Shown: positions 37,751 to 50,934, numbered from the stretch's first letter. The stretch: DNA of 64,000 nt from Lichenostomus cassidix (GCA_008360975.2 CM039211.1:66988565-67052564), one strand, 5' to 3'. Notes: a model not told the origin generated them from the sequence alone. Numbers and translations: made by a program.

Positions 37751-40700
37751 TTATACTGTGGTGATTTCCTGGGAAGGTGTGGAGATAGATGGCTATTCTG
37801 GCACTGCTCTCCTTAGACCAGTCTCTGCCACCATGGCTAGGAGAAGGCAGAAGGAAAGAGCACAGACTCTGACTCTCTGTCACAGCATTTCTTCAAAATC
37901 TGCAGAGTTGCTGGGTACTCTCATAAAGGCAGATGGCAGGAAGAAAATTGTTCCTTCCTTCAGTCTTTGCACCAAGCAAGATGGTCCTCTCAGGCTACAT
38001 TTTCAATCCAAAGTTGTACAGAAAACCCAAGGGAGGAATACCATGGAATATGAAATGCTGCATCGTTGTCTATCTAAATTACCATGCATATAGGATGTAA
38101 GGATATTGATGCTGCTGTCTCCACAAAGGAATTTGCTTTTGATGCCTCCTAAAGCCAGACTGGATTTTTCTTAGAATTTTATATAATGTCAGTCACCAAA
38201 TTACCTGAGTTTAAGCAAATCCTTCTCTTTTATCAGATGTTAATCTGATAAAATATCAGATAGTATCCTTTAATGTGAGCTGGATTTGCACTCCAGAGTC
38301 TCAGCACTCTGTTCCATCTCTCTGGTCTGCAAACTTCACATTTCCACATGTCTTTTGTGAGGAGGAACATCCTCCCAGTCTTAAGGAAGGTCTGTAGATA
38401 GCGTAATGTCTGCTTTTCTGATGTTGGTAAATAAACTTCAGCTGAAAGGAAGCTGATGCCCATCCTGAAGGCTCATTTGATATCTTATCAGACACATCTT
38501 GAAGTCAACCCTTGGAAGAGCCACTGGATGATGTCTGACATTGCTGCATGTCCCTAACACCTTTGCTTGGCCATTGGGTCTGCTATGCTCTTCTGGCTGT
38601 CCTGCCTGCAGATGCCTTGCAACTGCAAAAGCAGGTGACCATTGCTGCTGCATGGACTTTGAAAGGGACTTCAGGACAGCTCCCCCATGGACAGGATGGA
38701 CTCAGCTCCCTCTGGTTTGTCTCACCAGCTCTTGTCCCAAAAGGAGGCACACACTGTGTTCAGCAGTTCACTGGGTGACACATGGGTCTCCAGTCCTGAG
38801 CAGAATCCTTTCCTTTCTGTGCACAGTCTAACCCTGGGCTGCCCTGCAGGCTGTGCAGGAAGAGGGCAGGAGGTTTGAAAAATGCAGCACTCTGTGTGTG
38901 ACTCAACAGAAATATGAAGATGCTTTTGAAGAAAGGAAGGACCCAGCTGGGCAACAGATGGAACAACAGGAAAAGGAAAACAAGCAATAACCAGAAAGAT
39001 TGCCAAGTGCTGTCTTGGCCTAGGGCAGATCCCAGTTGTCCGAGTTGATCTGTCTCAGTGCAATGCTGATGCCAGCAGGGAGCAAAGCTTGATTTCAGAT
39101 GTGCACACCAGAAACACCATGTCCCTGAGGTGGCACCACAGCCACATACAGCCCTGGTGGGTCTGGTGGACTGTTAGAGCACAGAAATGAGATTTGGGGT
39201 CCTTGGTGCTGTTGGTATTTGCTCTAAACTCAGGCAAGTTACATCTCTTCTTGATGTCGTTCTCTTCTGCAGCACATGGGAGAAACCTGCCTTCCCAAAG
39301 TGCTCCCACCATCCTGCATGGATATTGCCAAGTGTGTGAGAGGCACCATTGATAGGATAGCCCTGCAAGCAGGATGTAAATGCTATGCTATAGAAATTTA
39401 ATTCTGTTTTCAAAGTACTACTCTGTTTTCCCTCTGTTTACCATCTTCTGATGTTGCTCACATGTGCCAGAAGGCAGCGGGGTGGACGTTAGTAGAGAGG
39501 TTAAACATCTTTGGAGAAAGATGTTTGTCAAGGATATGTTATTCAGTTACTTGGCAGCTGACTCTTGCAAAACCGGCTTCTGAGCTTGCCTGCTCCCACA
39601 GGGAACATGTACAAAGATTTGGTGGCCCAACAGCACCATCCACTGATAGCAGAATTAAAGAATTTAGGAGTGCAACTTAGGATGGCAAGTAGTGATGAGG
39701 GGGAACAGAGGATTGAAGGGCTTATTTTTGGGATATTCCCATGGCAGTTCCACGCTCCTGCTTTTAGCAACCATATGATCATCTTAGCCTTTAAACTGGT
39801 GGTTCTGCCTGGGCTCCTCCTTTGCTTTTCCATCCCCACTTCAAGCCCACCTGGAGTATTGTTACTCTTACCTAGAATACTGTAGGCTTTTTCACCTGGC
39901 AGCTGCTTGGCTCAGCAAGCTTAGGCTGCATATTCAAAAGCAACATCTGCATAGAGGGGCAGTGCCACAGGGCAAGCTGGGCTGGCTGGGAAGGCATGGG
40001 AAGGTCTTCATTTTAAGCTGCTTTTCACCTCTAGGCATACTTGTCACTTCCTTTCAAGGCTCAGCTGTGAGGAGGATTGCTCCAAACCACATCTCGTCAG
40101 GCAAACCCACCTTTGTTAGGGAGCCACATAAGCCCTGAAGCAGAAGGGCCAGGAATTTAGCATAGAGGGAGGTGTTGTGGCCTGGTATTATCTACAGAAC
40201 ATCAGTGGAGATTTCTCACAGGGGTTGTGGTCCGTATTTTAACTTCTTGTATTATGCAGCGGAGCTGCCGCATTGCTTCCCAAAAATTACAGCTACAGCC
40301 CTTCCTTTGCCCCACTTGACATTGCTGGCAGTCCCAGGATGACAGCAGCTGAATGCTGCCTGGCTGAGCACTGCTCTGAAAGCTTGCAGGGGAGGCACAG
40401 GCTGGGACTGACTGAGAACACAGGGAGCAGAGCCCCATGGCCCACGCAGACATGCAGCAAACCATGTCACAGAGCAGCACAGGCTCTGGCAGGACAGGTT
40501 GCAGCTTCCCCGGTGCTTGTGGAGAGCAGCTTTTCCCATTGCTTCACAGACCATTTGCCACTGGTAGTGACCTTGACCCTTTTGCTTTCTCTAAAAAGCT
40601 GCTCCAGCAAAACATGAATTTTCTTCTGGAAGGTGTTCACTGGTGGTGCCTGGCCTGTGGGATCATTTCCATAGTAGCAAATGGTGATACAGGTGGTAGG

Positions 40701-41246
40701 ATTGGATCAGGGAGTGGAAGGTACAAAATAAACCTCATGAAAATGTGACTGTCTCAAACATTCCACTGGAAGGCAGCACAGTAGGCACCAGGAAAAGAAA
40801 AGGCCAGTGAAAGGCCGTGCTATGTCCCATAGCTGCTGAGATATTTACCCTCCCAGAGAGGCATTTCTCCCCTAGCTGCCCATGCAGCTGTCCCAGGTGA
40901 GCTCTCTGGGAAGCACTGCTCTTCACCCAGGCTGCCTTCTTGCTTCTGCAACCTAAAGAAGCTGCAACTCCATTTGTTACCCACCTTCCTCAAGCCTCCC
41001 TTGGAAGACACAGTTTGTTGAGAGATGTAATACAAACACATGGAAAGAGCTGAAAAACTTGGGCAAGCACTCTTCATGACAGACTTGCAATCCATCCCCA
41101 GTTCACAGATTTGTTCCAGTTTCTTTGCATGGAAAAGCTGCAGTAGCACATGTGTTCAACTTGCCTCTGTCCTAAGACAAAACCCAAGCAAAAGTCAGGC
41201 CAGCTGTAGATCAGTGAACACAGTGGGGTAAGAGTCAGAGAGGAGG

Positions 41247-41271
41247 CTGACTGACTGACTGACTGACTGAC
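41247..41271. repeat. (CTGA)6 microsatellite
   Basis: Six CTGA units flanked on both sides by AGGAGGCTG, so the repeat array sits inside a short direct repeat. Confidence 0.93.
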
Positions 41272-43009
41272 AGGAGGCTGGGATTTCTCTTCAGCCACAT
41301 GAAGGCTGTGGGGCTGAGGATTCACCAGGTTCATTAAAAACCTGGAAAGTTCCAGCCCGCTGAGCCGGACGCCTTTACCCTCCCAGCCTCAGTGCTGTAG
41401 GAGGCCTGGGGTGCAAGCACCAGGTCCCAGACCTGCCAGCCCACATGCTCCTGGTGTGAGCTGGACTCCTGCAGCAGAGGCCCTGGTGGGCAGCCTGTTG
41501 GCTCTGCTCTTGCTGCACTGGATCAGGGGGCTGTGAGACACTGGTGGGGCTGTAGTTCTGCTGGGAGAAAGACTCTGGTGGAGGATGAAATCTTTGCAGG
41601 AGAGACAATTCAGAAAGTTGGTTTTTTCCTCTCCCCTTTTTGCACTTTTTTAACCATTTTTACTCCTTCCACGGAAGTTATTGAACCTTCAGTTTAATAA
41701 GGGAGATGAGCTGCCATTTAATAGGTTTCTGAAGGGTCTGAAAGCACATGCTGGTTGCCATGCAGAGCCAGTCTGTGCCTGATGTGATTTCCAGACCTCA
41801 TTGTCCAACCTGTAGCAGAGTCACCCCATGAGCTGGGCGAGGACTGGGGTGGGAGGGTCGGCACTGGCCATCATGCCAAACAGCCATGGCTGGTTCCCAA
41901 ACTGAAGAAGAATCAGACAAGAAGTGGGGGAAGGAGTAGGAGCAGTAGAAGGATAGCTAGTTGTCACAGGTAATCTTCAGTATCCGTGTCCAGTGGTTAG
42001 TCCTAGAATTGCAAGCCTTGTTATATTGCACACACGTCCTCCTTCCACTCCCCTTTTCTCCAAGCAGCCATCGCCTGTCCTCCCCCTGCCCCACGCACTA
42101 GTGATGAGCATCAGAGGCAGTTGCACCAAAGTGATTCTCAGCCCAGTTCTGCATCCCCCTTTCCCACTCGAACCCAAGGCAACCCAGACAGCTGTTGGCC
42201 TTCACAAGTCTAGTAATTCCAGTTGGATTTCTTTCCTTGTGTACCATGGCTTCCTTCCCATGCACTCTAGCAGGGCAGTACAGGAGGCTCTGACCATGTC
42301 CCAAGAAGTTTCTTTGCCCCCAGCAGCACCTTGCAGACATGCACCTTACTGGGGATGTACTGGGTCGATGCTGGTGAGATCTGGCACTGCCGATCTTGAA
42401 TGGGTGGCAGCTGATGGGGATCCACCTGAGGAAGTTGGCAGAAAGTGGCTACTGTCCCTTTTCTTTTCTTTTTTGAGGGAGAGGGGGATTTTTTGGCATT
42501 ACAATTATTGTCCATCTTCCAGTGGCCAAGTTCTGGGCTGCATTAATAATTGGGGTTCATTGGCTGTCCAGGCAGGTGTGGAGCTTTGCACCAACCTTAG
42601 TAGCAAATGTCATGGCTGTATCCAGAGCCTGGATACGGGATGGGTTTCTTCCATGCTGGTAAAGTACTTTCAGCAGGCTCCAGATGGACATTTCTGGCAG
42701 ACAGAGAAACAGCACTCCTCCAAGTCCAGATCAAATCTGCACTTCCATTTTGTGTCCTCAGCATGGAAAAAAATCAACCTAAGCAAATGCCTTCCAGGTC
42801 TCTATTCCCTGTGTGGTACCAGGTGCCCCAGGGGAAGGGGTGGTGGGAGGCATTTCAGAGTCACCAAAAGCAAGATCCCTTTTTGGTTTATTTAATGGAA
42901 ATACCTTTCAGGACGGGAGACCTCCCGACCTTTGTGTTAATCTCAAGAGCAGGAGATGAATTTCTGGCTGTCCTTGCATATAGTGAAATATAGCTGAAAC
43001 AGCCAAACG

Positions 43010-43510
43010 CAAATAGAGTTAAATGTAGGGTTTGACCTGAATAACCTTTTAATTAGGAAGATAAATTTGTTGTAGCTTGACCTTAGTCCTTGTTAGGAAC
43101 CTGCTAATCATTTGACTTGCAGAGTGTATTAATGCTGCACTTAACTTGGCCATTGTTTTTTTTATCTGGTTTTGGGAGGTTTTTTACTCCCAAAGCATCA
43201 ATCTGCATCTTGTATGGGTTTTCCTTTGGTTTTTTTTCTCCCATTCAGATCATGTAGCACACTGTTGTACTTTTGTTCCCGTCTGTGTAGAGTATTGCCT
43301 TAAACAGATCAGTTGTGTTGTGGTTTGTTTTGGGTTTTCTCTTTTCTACCATCAGTTTTATGCATTAATTTATTTTAAAATGTGGGGGTTTTTTTCAAAA
43401 ACATGAAAAATGTGTATAATATTTTTTTTTAACATTTCCATTGCAGTATTTATCATTGTTACTGGTTGTGTGTAGTGTAACAGAATTAATGATATTAAAA
43501 AGCATACATA
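43010..43510 (+). other. AT-rich 3'UTR-like block with ATTAAA
   Basis: An abrupt change from GC-rich sequence to T-rich, 3'UTR-like sequence, with TTTATTTTAAAATG, ATTTATCATTG and, at 43494-43499, the poly(A) variant ATTAAA. It is on the same strand as FAM219A and could be its distal 3' end, which would make a 9-kb 3'UTR. This is inference from composition; an unrelated AT-rich intergenic patch is equally possible. Confidence 0.3.
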
Positions 43511-46500
43511 TGAAAAACAGCCTTACAGCGTTTTTTTTCACTGGAGCAAACCAGGGTGAGGGGGTGTGGACTGCACCAGCTCCTCTGAGCCCCCAGCAGT
43601 CACAGGCACTGAAACCAGGGGTGCAGCCTTCATGCCATGGCAAATACCAGCCTGCTTGGTCCCAGAAACAGTGGCTGCTCTGGAGCTGTGTGTATGGCAG
43701 AGGTAAATATTCCAGGACTGGCCACCAGCATTTGGGAAACATGAGTCCCCAAGGCAGCAGGAAAGCACACAAAGCTGGACCCAGCCCCTGCATCTGCGAG
43801 AAGCAGAAAAAACTGCTGCATCTGTACGACATTGAGGGGTGAAATAACCTTTTCTCCAGCCTTGCAGCTGTTCTGACCCTCGAAGCTGTTGGCACAGGAG
43901 CCAAGCCCTGACTTCAAAGTCCAGCACCAGCAGCTGGAAAACCTGTGGATCACCAGGGACAGAGGACAGCCATGGAGGCCAGTGGCTCATGCTGGCAACA
44001 AATCTGGTGCAGGATTAGTCTCCCAACAACTGAGAGGTTTGGACTCCACCTCTCTGCACCTCTCTGCTCCCCAAACCTGTGCACTGGGGTGCTTCAAGCT
44101 CCCAGCCTCCCACTGACTCCCTGGAGGGGATGGGGCTGACAGCCTAAATCTGGCTCAGCAGAGACCAGTGTGGTGTGAAAATCAAGGGCAGTTTGTTTTC
44201 TTCATCTCTAAGGGCACATTAATCACTTTTACCCAGAGCCACTCAGGGGTCCCAGGTTGTCCAGCAGCAAACCAAGGAGGGCTCTGCAGCCCTTCAGGGG
44301 CACAGGTTGGCATCAACCCTGCAAAGATGGGCATGAGTCTGCACCCATGGATCTGCCAAAATGTGGCAGCAGAGGGGCTGGAAGTGGGAGCAGAGCAGAG
44401 TTCTGGGCTGGCACTGTGTTACAGGCTAGATCAGAGAGGGCTTGGTTTGTCCCCATCCCTGTCCCCATCCCTGCAGGGGCAGGGATCTCTGCTCAACTCC
44501 CCAGCTCTGGAAAAAGCAAATCCAGTTAATGCAACTCCCTCTCTGGCATGACCCAGCTGCCTCTCTGCACTGAGATGGATGAGAATTGCTCACTGTGATT
44601 GCAGAGCCCATTACTCAGGATGAAACAGCAAACAAGCCACACAGGATCACCCAAATCTAGCTTTTAATTAAAAAGGGAAGACAGAGCAAGCACTAATTTC
44701 CCTGGTGTGCTGGTGTTGTGCCACAGGCATTGGCTGGTGTGGGGCTCTGCCTGCAGCTGGATTGCTGCAGGATTTCCAAGGAAATTCAGGAGAAAGGGGC
44801 TGGAGAAGATACAATCACTGCTCCTGCACTTCCCAAAATAAAATTATCTTGACTAGGACCAGCTGAAACTATTTCCTACCATTGTTAAGTAGCTGCCGGC
44901 AGGAGCGGGGGAAGCTGGGAGCCAAGACAAAGCCAGGAGGTTGCAGCCCTGGAGGGCTGTAGGCAGCACTTGCAGTCAGGGAGCATGGCTGTGGGTCTGA
45001 CAGAAAGCCACCAAATCCCACTGCTCCCATTCCATGGCATCACTGATCACACAAGCATCCCCCTGGGCTGCAAGGGCCCAAGAGCCACACCTGTCCCAGC
45101 AGGCTGTATGTTCCTCTTCTCTAAATAACACAGGGCCCTCAGCAGCACTTACACCAACTGCTCTCCATGGTCTGTCAAAAAGCCCATCCAAGAGCAGGTT
45201 CCACAGTAGCTCTGGAAAGAGAGGGAGTTTGTAACAGGAAACTGCTGCAGGAGGAGGAAATCTTCAGGGTTTCTACACCTGCCCAGTTGCAGATGCAGGA
45301 GGGTGGCACAAGGACTCAGAGAGTGCCTTGCTGTGTGTCTGTACTGAGGGGGTGTCATACTCCTTGATCAGAAAAGTGGCCTGACTTGTCCCCTGGAGCT
45401 GCATCCTGCAGTGACTTTGGGCTCTCAGAGCTGGCAGAAGCTCTCACACATCAACCCCGTCCATGGACAGGTTTCAGAGTGCACCAGGCACAGGATCTGC
45501 TGAAGAAGGGAAACTGAGGCAGTGATAGAGCTCATGCCAGGCTGCTGTGTGACATGGTGATGATGGGGTGGCTCTGAGACCTGCTGCAACATAGTCCCCA
45601 GGCTCAGATCAGTTCCAGCTGGTAGATCTTCTAAGCCAGGGGGATCATGTGAAGGGCTGGGGAGAGCTCTGAGCACAAAAAACCCCTCCCAGTCCTGGTC
45701 CAGGAGGAGGAGGGATCCCTGAGCTGAGACCCCACTCAGAGCATGTCTGTGGGACACAGCTTTCCACTCACAGGCTAAGAAGGTCACAGGCACTGAGGCA
45801 AAGCTCGCTGCAAACAAGCTCATCTCCTGCAGCCTCATTACCATGTGCATTATAATGAGGGAGCGAGCAGAGGGCATGGAGAGGAACGTCACCACAGTGC
45901 AGGACAGAAATAGAGCATTCTACCAACCAGGGCACCCTCTGCCCCATGAAACCCAGCCCTCTGGGACCATGCCAGCTGTAGGACATTGGTACAGTCCTGT
46001 AACTCCTTTCCCAGCCTCTGCTTGCCCCATTCCTGGCAGTCCCAGTGCACTCACCCCTTCTCCTGCTAGGCAAACTGCTTGGATGTCTGTGGACACCCTG
46101 GATGCAGGGCCAGAGGAGCCAGTGATGCCATCCTCAGTCCCCTGGGTTTGGGTGAGTGGGGAGCTTGGGGAGAGGATCACAATGCTGCTATGACCCCTAG
46201 GAAGGCTTGGTGCTCCAATCTCCAGTTGCATTTCCAGCATTAGATTCTGCCTGCTAATCGGCTGTGCCCCTGCAGCCATGAAGGCAGATGCACGGGTGTC
46301 TCTTCCCACTCCCTATGGTCTGTAGGAATTAACAATGTCCCCATTACAAAATCCATTGAGCCAAGGTCAGCCCAAGCAGCTGATTGAGGTGACAGTGCAG
46401 GAACACTACAACAACACCATCACCCTGCTGCCTGTTGGCCCAAGAACTGGTTGTCCAGTTCCAAACATTCCACCAAGGTGCCAGCTGTCCCCCTGTGTCA

Positions 46501-48262
46501 CAGAGAGCACATCTCCGTGGGGCCAGGGGGCTGATGGTGCTGGCAGTGCCTCTGTTCATCCCCTCTTTGCATCTTGTGTCCTCCTCCCAGTGCCAAAGGG
46601 ATGCTTCCTCAATGTATGAGCTTGTGGCTTTGCCATGGCCACCCATCTCCTTCCCTGGACTGAGGGACTGTCCCTGTCCCAGGGATGCCTGCACATCCCA
46701 AGGGTTCTGACTCCCAGTGGCCCATAAATACCCCGTAAGTGCTGCCTGGGGAACACTCTCCTGGTGCCCCATGGTCCCCAGGGACTAAGGCTGCATGGCA
46801 GGGACAAAAGGCCAGTGAGCTACACCTGGTGGATGTCACCTCTATGACAGATGCTTAACAAAGCCAGATTTACTACCAGGACAGGTGTTTGTATGCATGG
46901 TCTCACCCAGCCATGCTTGGGACTGTGCAACACCTGAAATCCTGCTGGCATCCCTAGGCCTGATTGCATGCAATTTAGCATCTCCCAGATTTTGGGACCA
47001 CATCAGTGTTTCTTGTGCTGCTCTTGTATTTTATACTGTCATTGTGTGCTCTACTTACCAAGAATGCTGGTCACACTGTTTTTTATGCAGTAATCAGCCC
47101 TGTCCTTCACCCACTGCAAGTCTGGCAGCACCTTTTAATCCCCACATGTTTACCTTTGGGATGTCCCTGTTGCTGAAGCAGCTTTTTCCAGCCCTGGGCA
47201 GAGGGCAGAAAAGAGGCTATTCAACCGACACAGTCATCACTCTGCTACTGCATCAAACTCCCATGGGCCAAAATTAGGTGTGAGACTTACCAGAAAACAT
47301 GTGATTGGCTTTCAATTCCTGAGATCAGAAACTAAAACCAAGCAACAACAAGAATAAACAGGTACCACTGGATTCCCCATATATGTCCCTATGCCTGAGC
47401 CTCAGAGAGAAGTTTCTTAAGGTCTTCTCCACTGAGAAACAGAAATATTTTCCTCAGCTGGCATGGGTCTGGTAACAAGGAATTTATGAAGATGATCATG
47501 CAAGAGAGAACGGCGTTTGCAGGCAGGGGGACCCACTGGGAACAGCTCACTGAGATGGCAATGCCAGGGTACATTAGTTTATCTCAGAGGCTTACTTTGC
47601 CCCACAGCACTGTTGAAGGGCAAAGATGGTCTTTTGTTAAAACTGGCTTGGGCAATTGTTCCCCTCAGAGCCTTTCCCACAGGCTAGAGAAGTTCCCAGG
47701 AAGGGGGAAGAAACTTCATCCACTGCTGGTTTGGTGGGCACTTTTAACAGCCCTGGCAGGCTGGTGCCCTCCCACTGTGCACAAGCTGGAGCCCAGGAAA
47801 GCATGCAAGGGAAAGCTCTTGGAGCATAGTAACACAGCCAAAAATAGAAGCAGTCATTGACACCCGTGTTTGTCAGCTTCATGCTGGGCTGCTGAGGACG
47901 TGCTTGCTTTTGGCAAGTTGTCCAGGAAGAGCTGCCATCCATCTGGGATACTGAGCACTGACACAAGCTAAATAAGGAGGGGTACTTTGAAAGCAGCACA
48001 TAATTAATGAAGGCATGAAATGCCCTTGTCTGAGTACGATCTGAGAGCACAGTGCCAGGGGGCAACACCACCCAGACCCCTCCATGTGTGCTGCTGATCA
48101 TAAATCCATGGCTCTGTGGGTTTATGGGGGGATGCTCAAGCACAGAGCGATATGGGGACCCACATTCCAGTGAGGCAGCAGCCTGCCATGCTGTGCCCAC
48201 ACAAAGCAGTACCCCAGTCCTCCTGGGAGCAGAGAAAACCCCAGGAAACCCTGGACTAAAAC
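43511..48262. other. Intergenic stretch, nothing recognised
   Basis: A GC-moderate region full of short overlapping open frames on both strands, as expected from low stop-codon density. Two GTCCCCATCCCT units lie in tandem at about 44449-44473. I see no repeat family, RNA gene or exon of a known protein. In human, SPMIP6 (C9orf24) lies in the corresponding interval, but none of the reading frames here resembles it as I remember it. Confidence 0.6.
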
Positions 48263-48480
48263 CATCCCATGAAAAGCACGTCCTGGCCCAAAAGCACCCC
48301 ACTGAAAAACCTGGCCCGGCCCAAAAGCATTCCGTGGAATGCTCATTCCGGTCCCAAAGCATCACATGAAGAGCCCAGCAAAGCCCAAAGCATCTCATTA
48401 AAACCCAGCCCCAAGGTATCCCATTAAAACCCTCTCCCAGCTCTAGAGCATCCCATGAAAACCCCATCCCGAACCAAAAG
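48263..48480. repeat. Minisatellite, about 32-bp unit, 7 copies
   Basis: Seven degenerate units of 32, 33, 32, 31, 26, 32 and 32 bp follow each other without gaps. Most begin CATCCCAT(G/T)AAAA and end CCCAAAAG. An eighth, broken unit (CATCCCGG) runs into the CpG island. The array creates a 284-codon open frame on the minus strand with repeated Phe/Trp/Gly motifs, which I regard as an artefact. Confidence 0.85.
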
Positions 48481-49060
48481 CATCCCGGCACAGCCCCGCC
48501 AGCGCCAAACCCCGGTCTCCCCTAGCCCAGCCCCGGGGGTACCCCCATCCCCGGACACCCCCAGCGGCTCCAGCCCCCGGCGCCCCCCGGAGCTGCCCTG
48601 CCGGGGCCGAACTACATCTCCCATCGGGGAGCGCCGGTCCGGGGGCCGGTCCGGGGCGGGAGCCGGGGCGGGGCGGGCAGCGCCCAACCCCGGAACAGCG
48701 CTCAGCCCCGCGGCCGGAGCCCCCCGGCAGACCCGGCAGACCCGGCCATGGCCCGGCGGTGCCGGTAAGTGAGCGACTGCCGGGGCCGCGCTCGGGGCGG
48801 GGCGGGCGGGCAGCCCTGGCTCGGGGGGCGGGCGAGGGGTCCCCGTCCCGCAGACCCGGGGCAAAGGCATCGGCGATGGCTCGGGAAGGCCGGCGGGGAG
48901 CGGGCTGAAGGTGCAGAGCTTTGCCCGGAGCTTGGGGTGCGAGCGCTCCGCACCCCGCCGCGCAGGGACCGCGCGAGTTCTCCCGTGGGTGGGAGTCTGG
49001 CCGCCCGGGGAGGATGAACGGAGCCGGGAGACACGTCCCCGGCGCCACTTGCAAAGTGCA
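48470..49060 (+). promoter_or_regulatory. MYORG: CpG island, probable MYORG promoter
   Basis: About 600 bp of very GC-rich, CpG-dense sequence with GGGGCGGGGCGGG-type Sp1 boxes (for example 48654-48677 and 48796-48808), unlike anything else in the window. It lies on the 5' side of MYORG, whose mammalian orthologue has a non-coding first exon and an intron before a single coding exon. A good donor (CCG|GTAAGT at 48765) lies inside it on the + strand. Assignment to MYORG rather than an unrecognised gene is inferred from position and strand. Confidence 0.65.
48660..48764 (+). other. MYORG: Putative non-coding first exon of MYORG
   Basis: The 3' boundary is the GTAAGT donor at 48765; the transcription start is unknown, so the 5' coordinate is nominal. 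The exon contains ATG at 48748, six codons before the donor (MARRC and a split Arg). Joined to the acceptor at 57082 this frame stops at 57123-57125 after about 18 residues, so it would be an upstream ORF and not part of MYORG. Confidence 0.4.
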
Positions 49061-50934
49061 GCTTCAACTTTCGCAGCTTGATAAGATGCTTGGTAGTGAA
49101 AACTTTGCAGGTGGATATACGCAGCTCGTTGTGCTGTGTGCTGGGTTGGGTTTGGAGTGGGTTTTGGGACAGCTCTGCCATCACGGGCCATAGCAAGGAG
49201 CGGCCAAAAGCTGTTTTAGAAAGCACAAATGATTCTTCCCCTTTCCCCCCCGTACCGTCTTGGGATACTCGTGATGTCCAAAGGGCAAGTGCCCGGCACA
49301 GCAGTCACCCACAGCCCAGTGGAAAATGACGTTTGTGAGGTTGTGTTGTGTGGCTGGATCTGCACATGGAAGAGCTGCAAGGGAGAACTTAAGGGATTGG
49401 TGACTCCATTTGGGCCAAGGTTGTCCAGCGCCACTGACTCTTGGGTATAAGTGCAAATTACGGGACTTTCATCCACAGCCCGGAATCATGAGCCATTCAC
49501 AGCTCTCTGGAGTTTCATGGTGACTTGATGGCTGGAAAATCAGCAGGGCTGTGCCAGAGGGATGTGCTTAGGTTTCCATTTCTCCCCCATATCATGTTGT
49601 AGTGCTTGGATGTTGGGGTAGGCTCAGGTTTCACTCTGCATCAGCGTCCAAAATGCTGAGCGCTACCAAGGTGCTGAATCAGCTCTTTAAAGAAAGAATC
49701 TGGGTGGACAAAAAAGGGCACTGGGTGCCACTGTGGGTGGTTTGTCTTGGAGGACAGAGATGAGCAGCAAGTGAGACTGACACCCGCTTTGGGGAGAGGC
49801 TGTTGCAGTGATAGTGTGGTAGGTGACACACGTACCAGCTGGAACTGGGCTGGGGGACCACCAGACAGTGGCAAAGACACCAAAATCTTTATGGCTGTGT
49901 ATCGTATATGGCAAAAGTGGCAAATTGAATAAGCAAATAGCATCAGTATTTGGTGTTCTGCTTTTGCCACTGTTGGGCATGAGATCTGATGGTCCTGCAG
50001 GTGCTGAGGGGCTGATTGCCTGGCTCATGGTTACCCCATGGACCACAATTTCAGAGCCAGGTTCCCTCCAGCTCCTCCTGAAGACTTCTCCAAGGTGGAC
50101 AGAGACATGTCCTTGAAAGGAGAGCCCTGGAGTTTTCTCTCCCTCATGTCCAATGTACTTTGATACGGGTGAACCAGGGGAACTCATTTTGTTTTAAAGT
50201 CTCCACAAATCTTTGTGGCTCGGATAAATTCAGCCTCCGTGATGTGCCTCCAGGCAGAGGACAGCAAAAGCCTCTGGTCGTGGTTTAGTTACGAGATGAA
50301 AGCACCATGAGCTGTGTGCAGAGTTAAAGTGAAAACCCAGCTGATTAAACTTCATATTGGTAATTAGCACAGGGTGAATAACAAAGAAAGATGATATTGT
50401 AAAGAGGGAATTGTCAGGGATCTTAAATACTAAGTTGTCTGCTGCCAGAATTGGTTCCCACTAGCTGTTTTGTATTCATGGTCAAACACTGGATGAGGTG
50501 TCTAAATGGGTTTGGAGCATCACTTGACACTGAAAACTTTAAAGGACAAAACTGGGCTGCAGAGTCACGATTCCTGTAATAAAGGTGAAAGTATTTAAGG
50601 CTGGGCAGAGCTAATGCCACAGCTTCAAATCTTCTGCCTCCTCTTGCAGCCAGAGCAAGGTGCTAGCAGCATGTCTGCACTTTGCAGATGAGGTCTGTAT
50701 TCACATGGCCACTTTTGATTTGGGGTTTATCCTCTCGGTGCCCCATGCTGTTTAATCCTAGCTTACAATCCAGCCAGAAGCAATGGGGCAGCTTGTTTCT
50801 TCTCACACAAAACAGCCTCATTACTCTTCTGCATCATGACTCTGCTTAAAATCACCAGATTTGGGGAGGAAAAACCACCCCAAACCCTGTGTTGAGTTTG
50901 AGTTGGTTTTTTTTTTTTTCACTTTGCGTTCTGA

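Larger units (their letters stand above)
37404..43009. other. Downstream of FAM219A, no gene recognised
   Basis: Moderately GC-rich sequence with a CR1 fragment (37685-37750), a 10-bp-stem hairpin (38228-38253), a CTGA tetranucleotide repeat (41247-41271) and AATAAA hexamers at 38430 and 40727. A 300-codon open frame (41993-42895, +) is the longest in this part but has no recognisable content. The stretch may be intergenic or distal FAM219A 3'UTR. Confidence 0.6.

Noticed and set aside
47637..48491. 284-codon open frame, minus strand
   Set aside because: Much of it is created by the 32-bp minisatellite read antisense, giving repetitive Trp/Phe/Gly motifs; it resembles no protein family.
48424..49191. 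255- and 203-codon frames, minus strand
   Set aside because: GC-rich CpG-island sequence with few stop codons; Pro/Arg/Gly/Ala-rich composition in overlapping frames is typical of chance ORFs.
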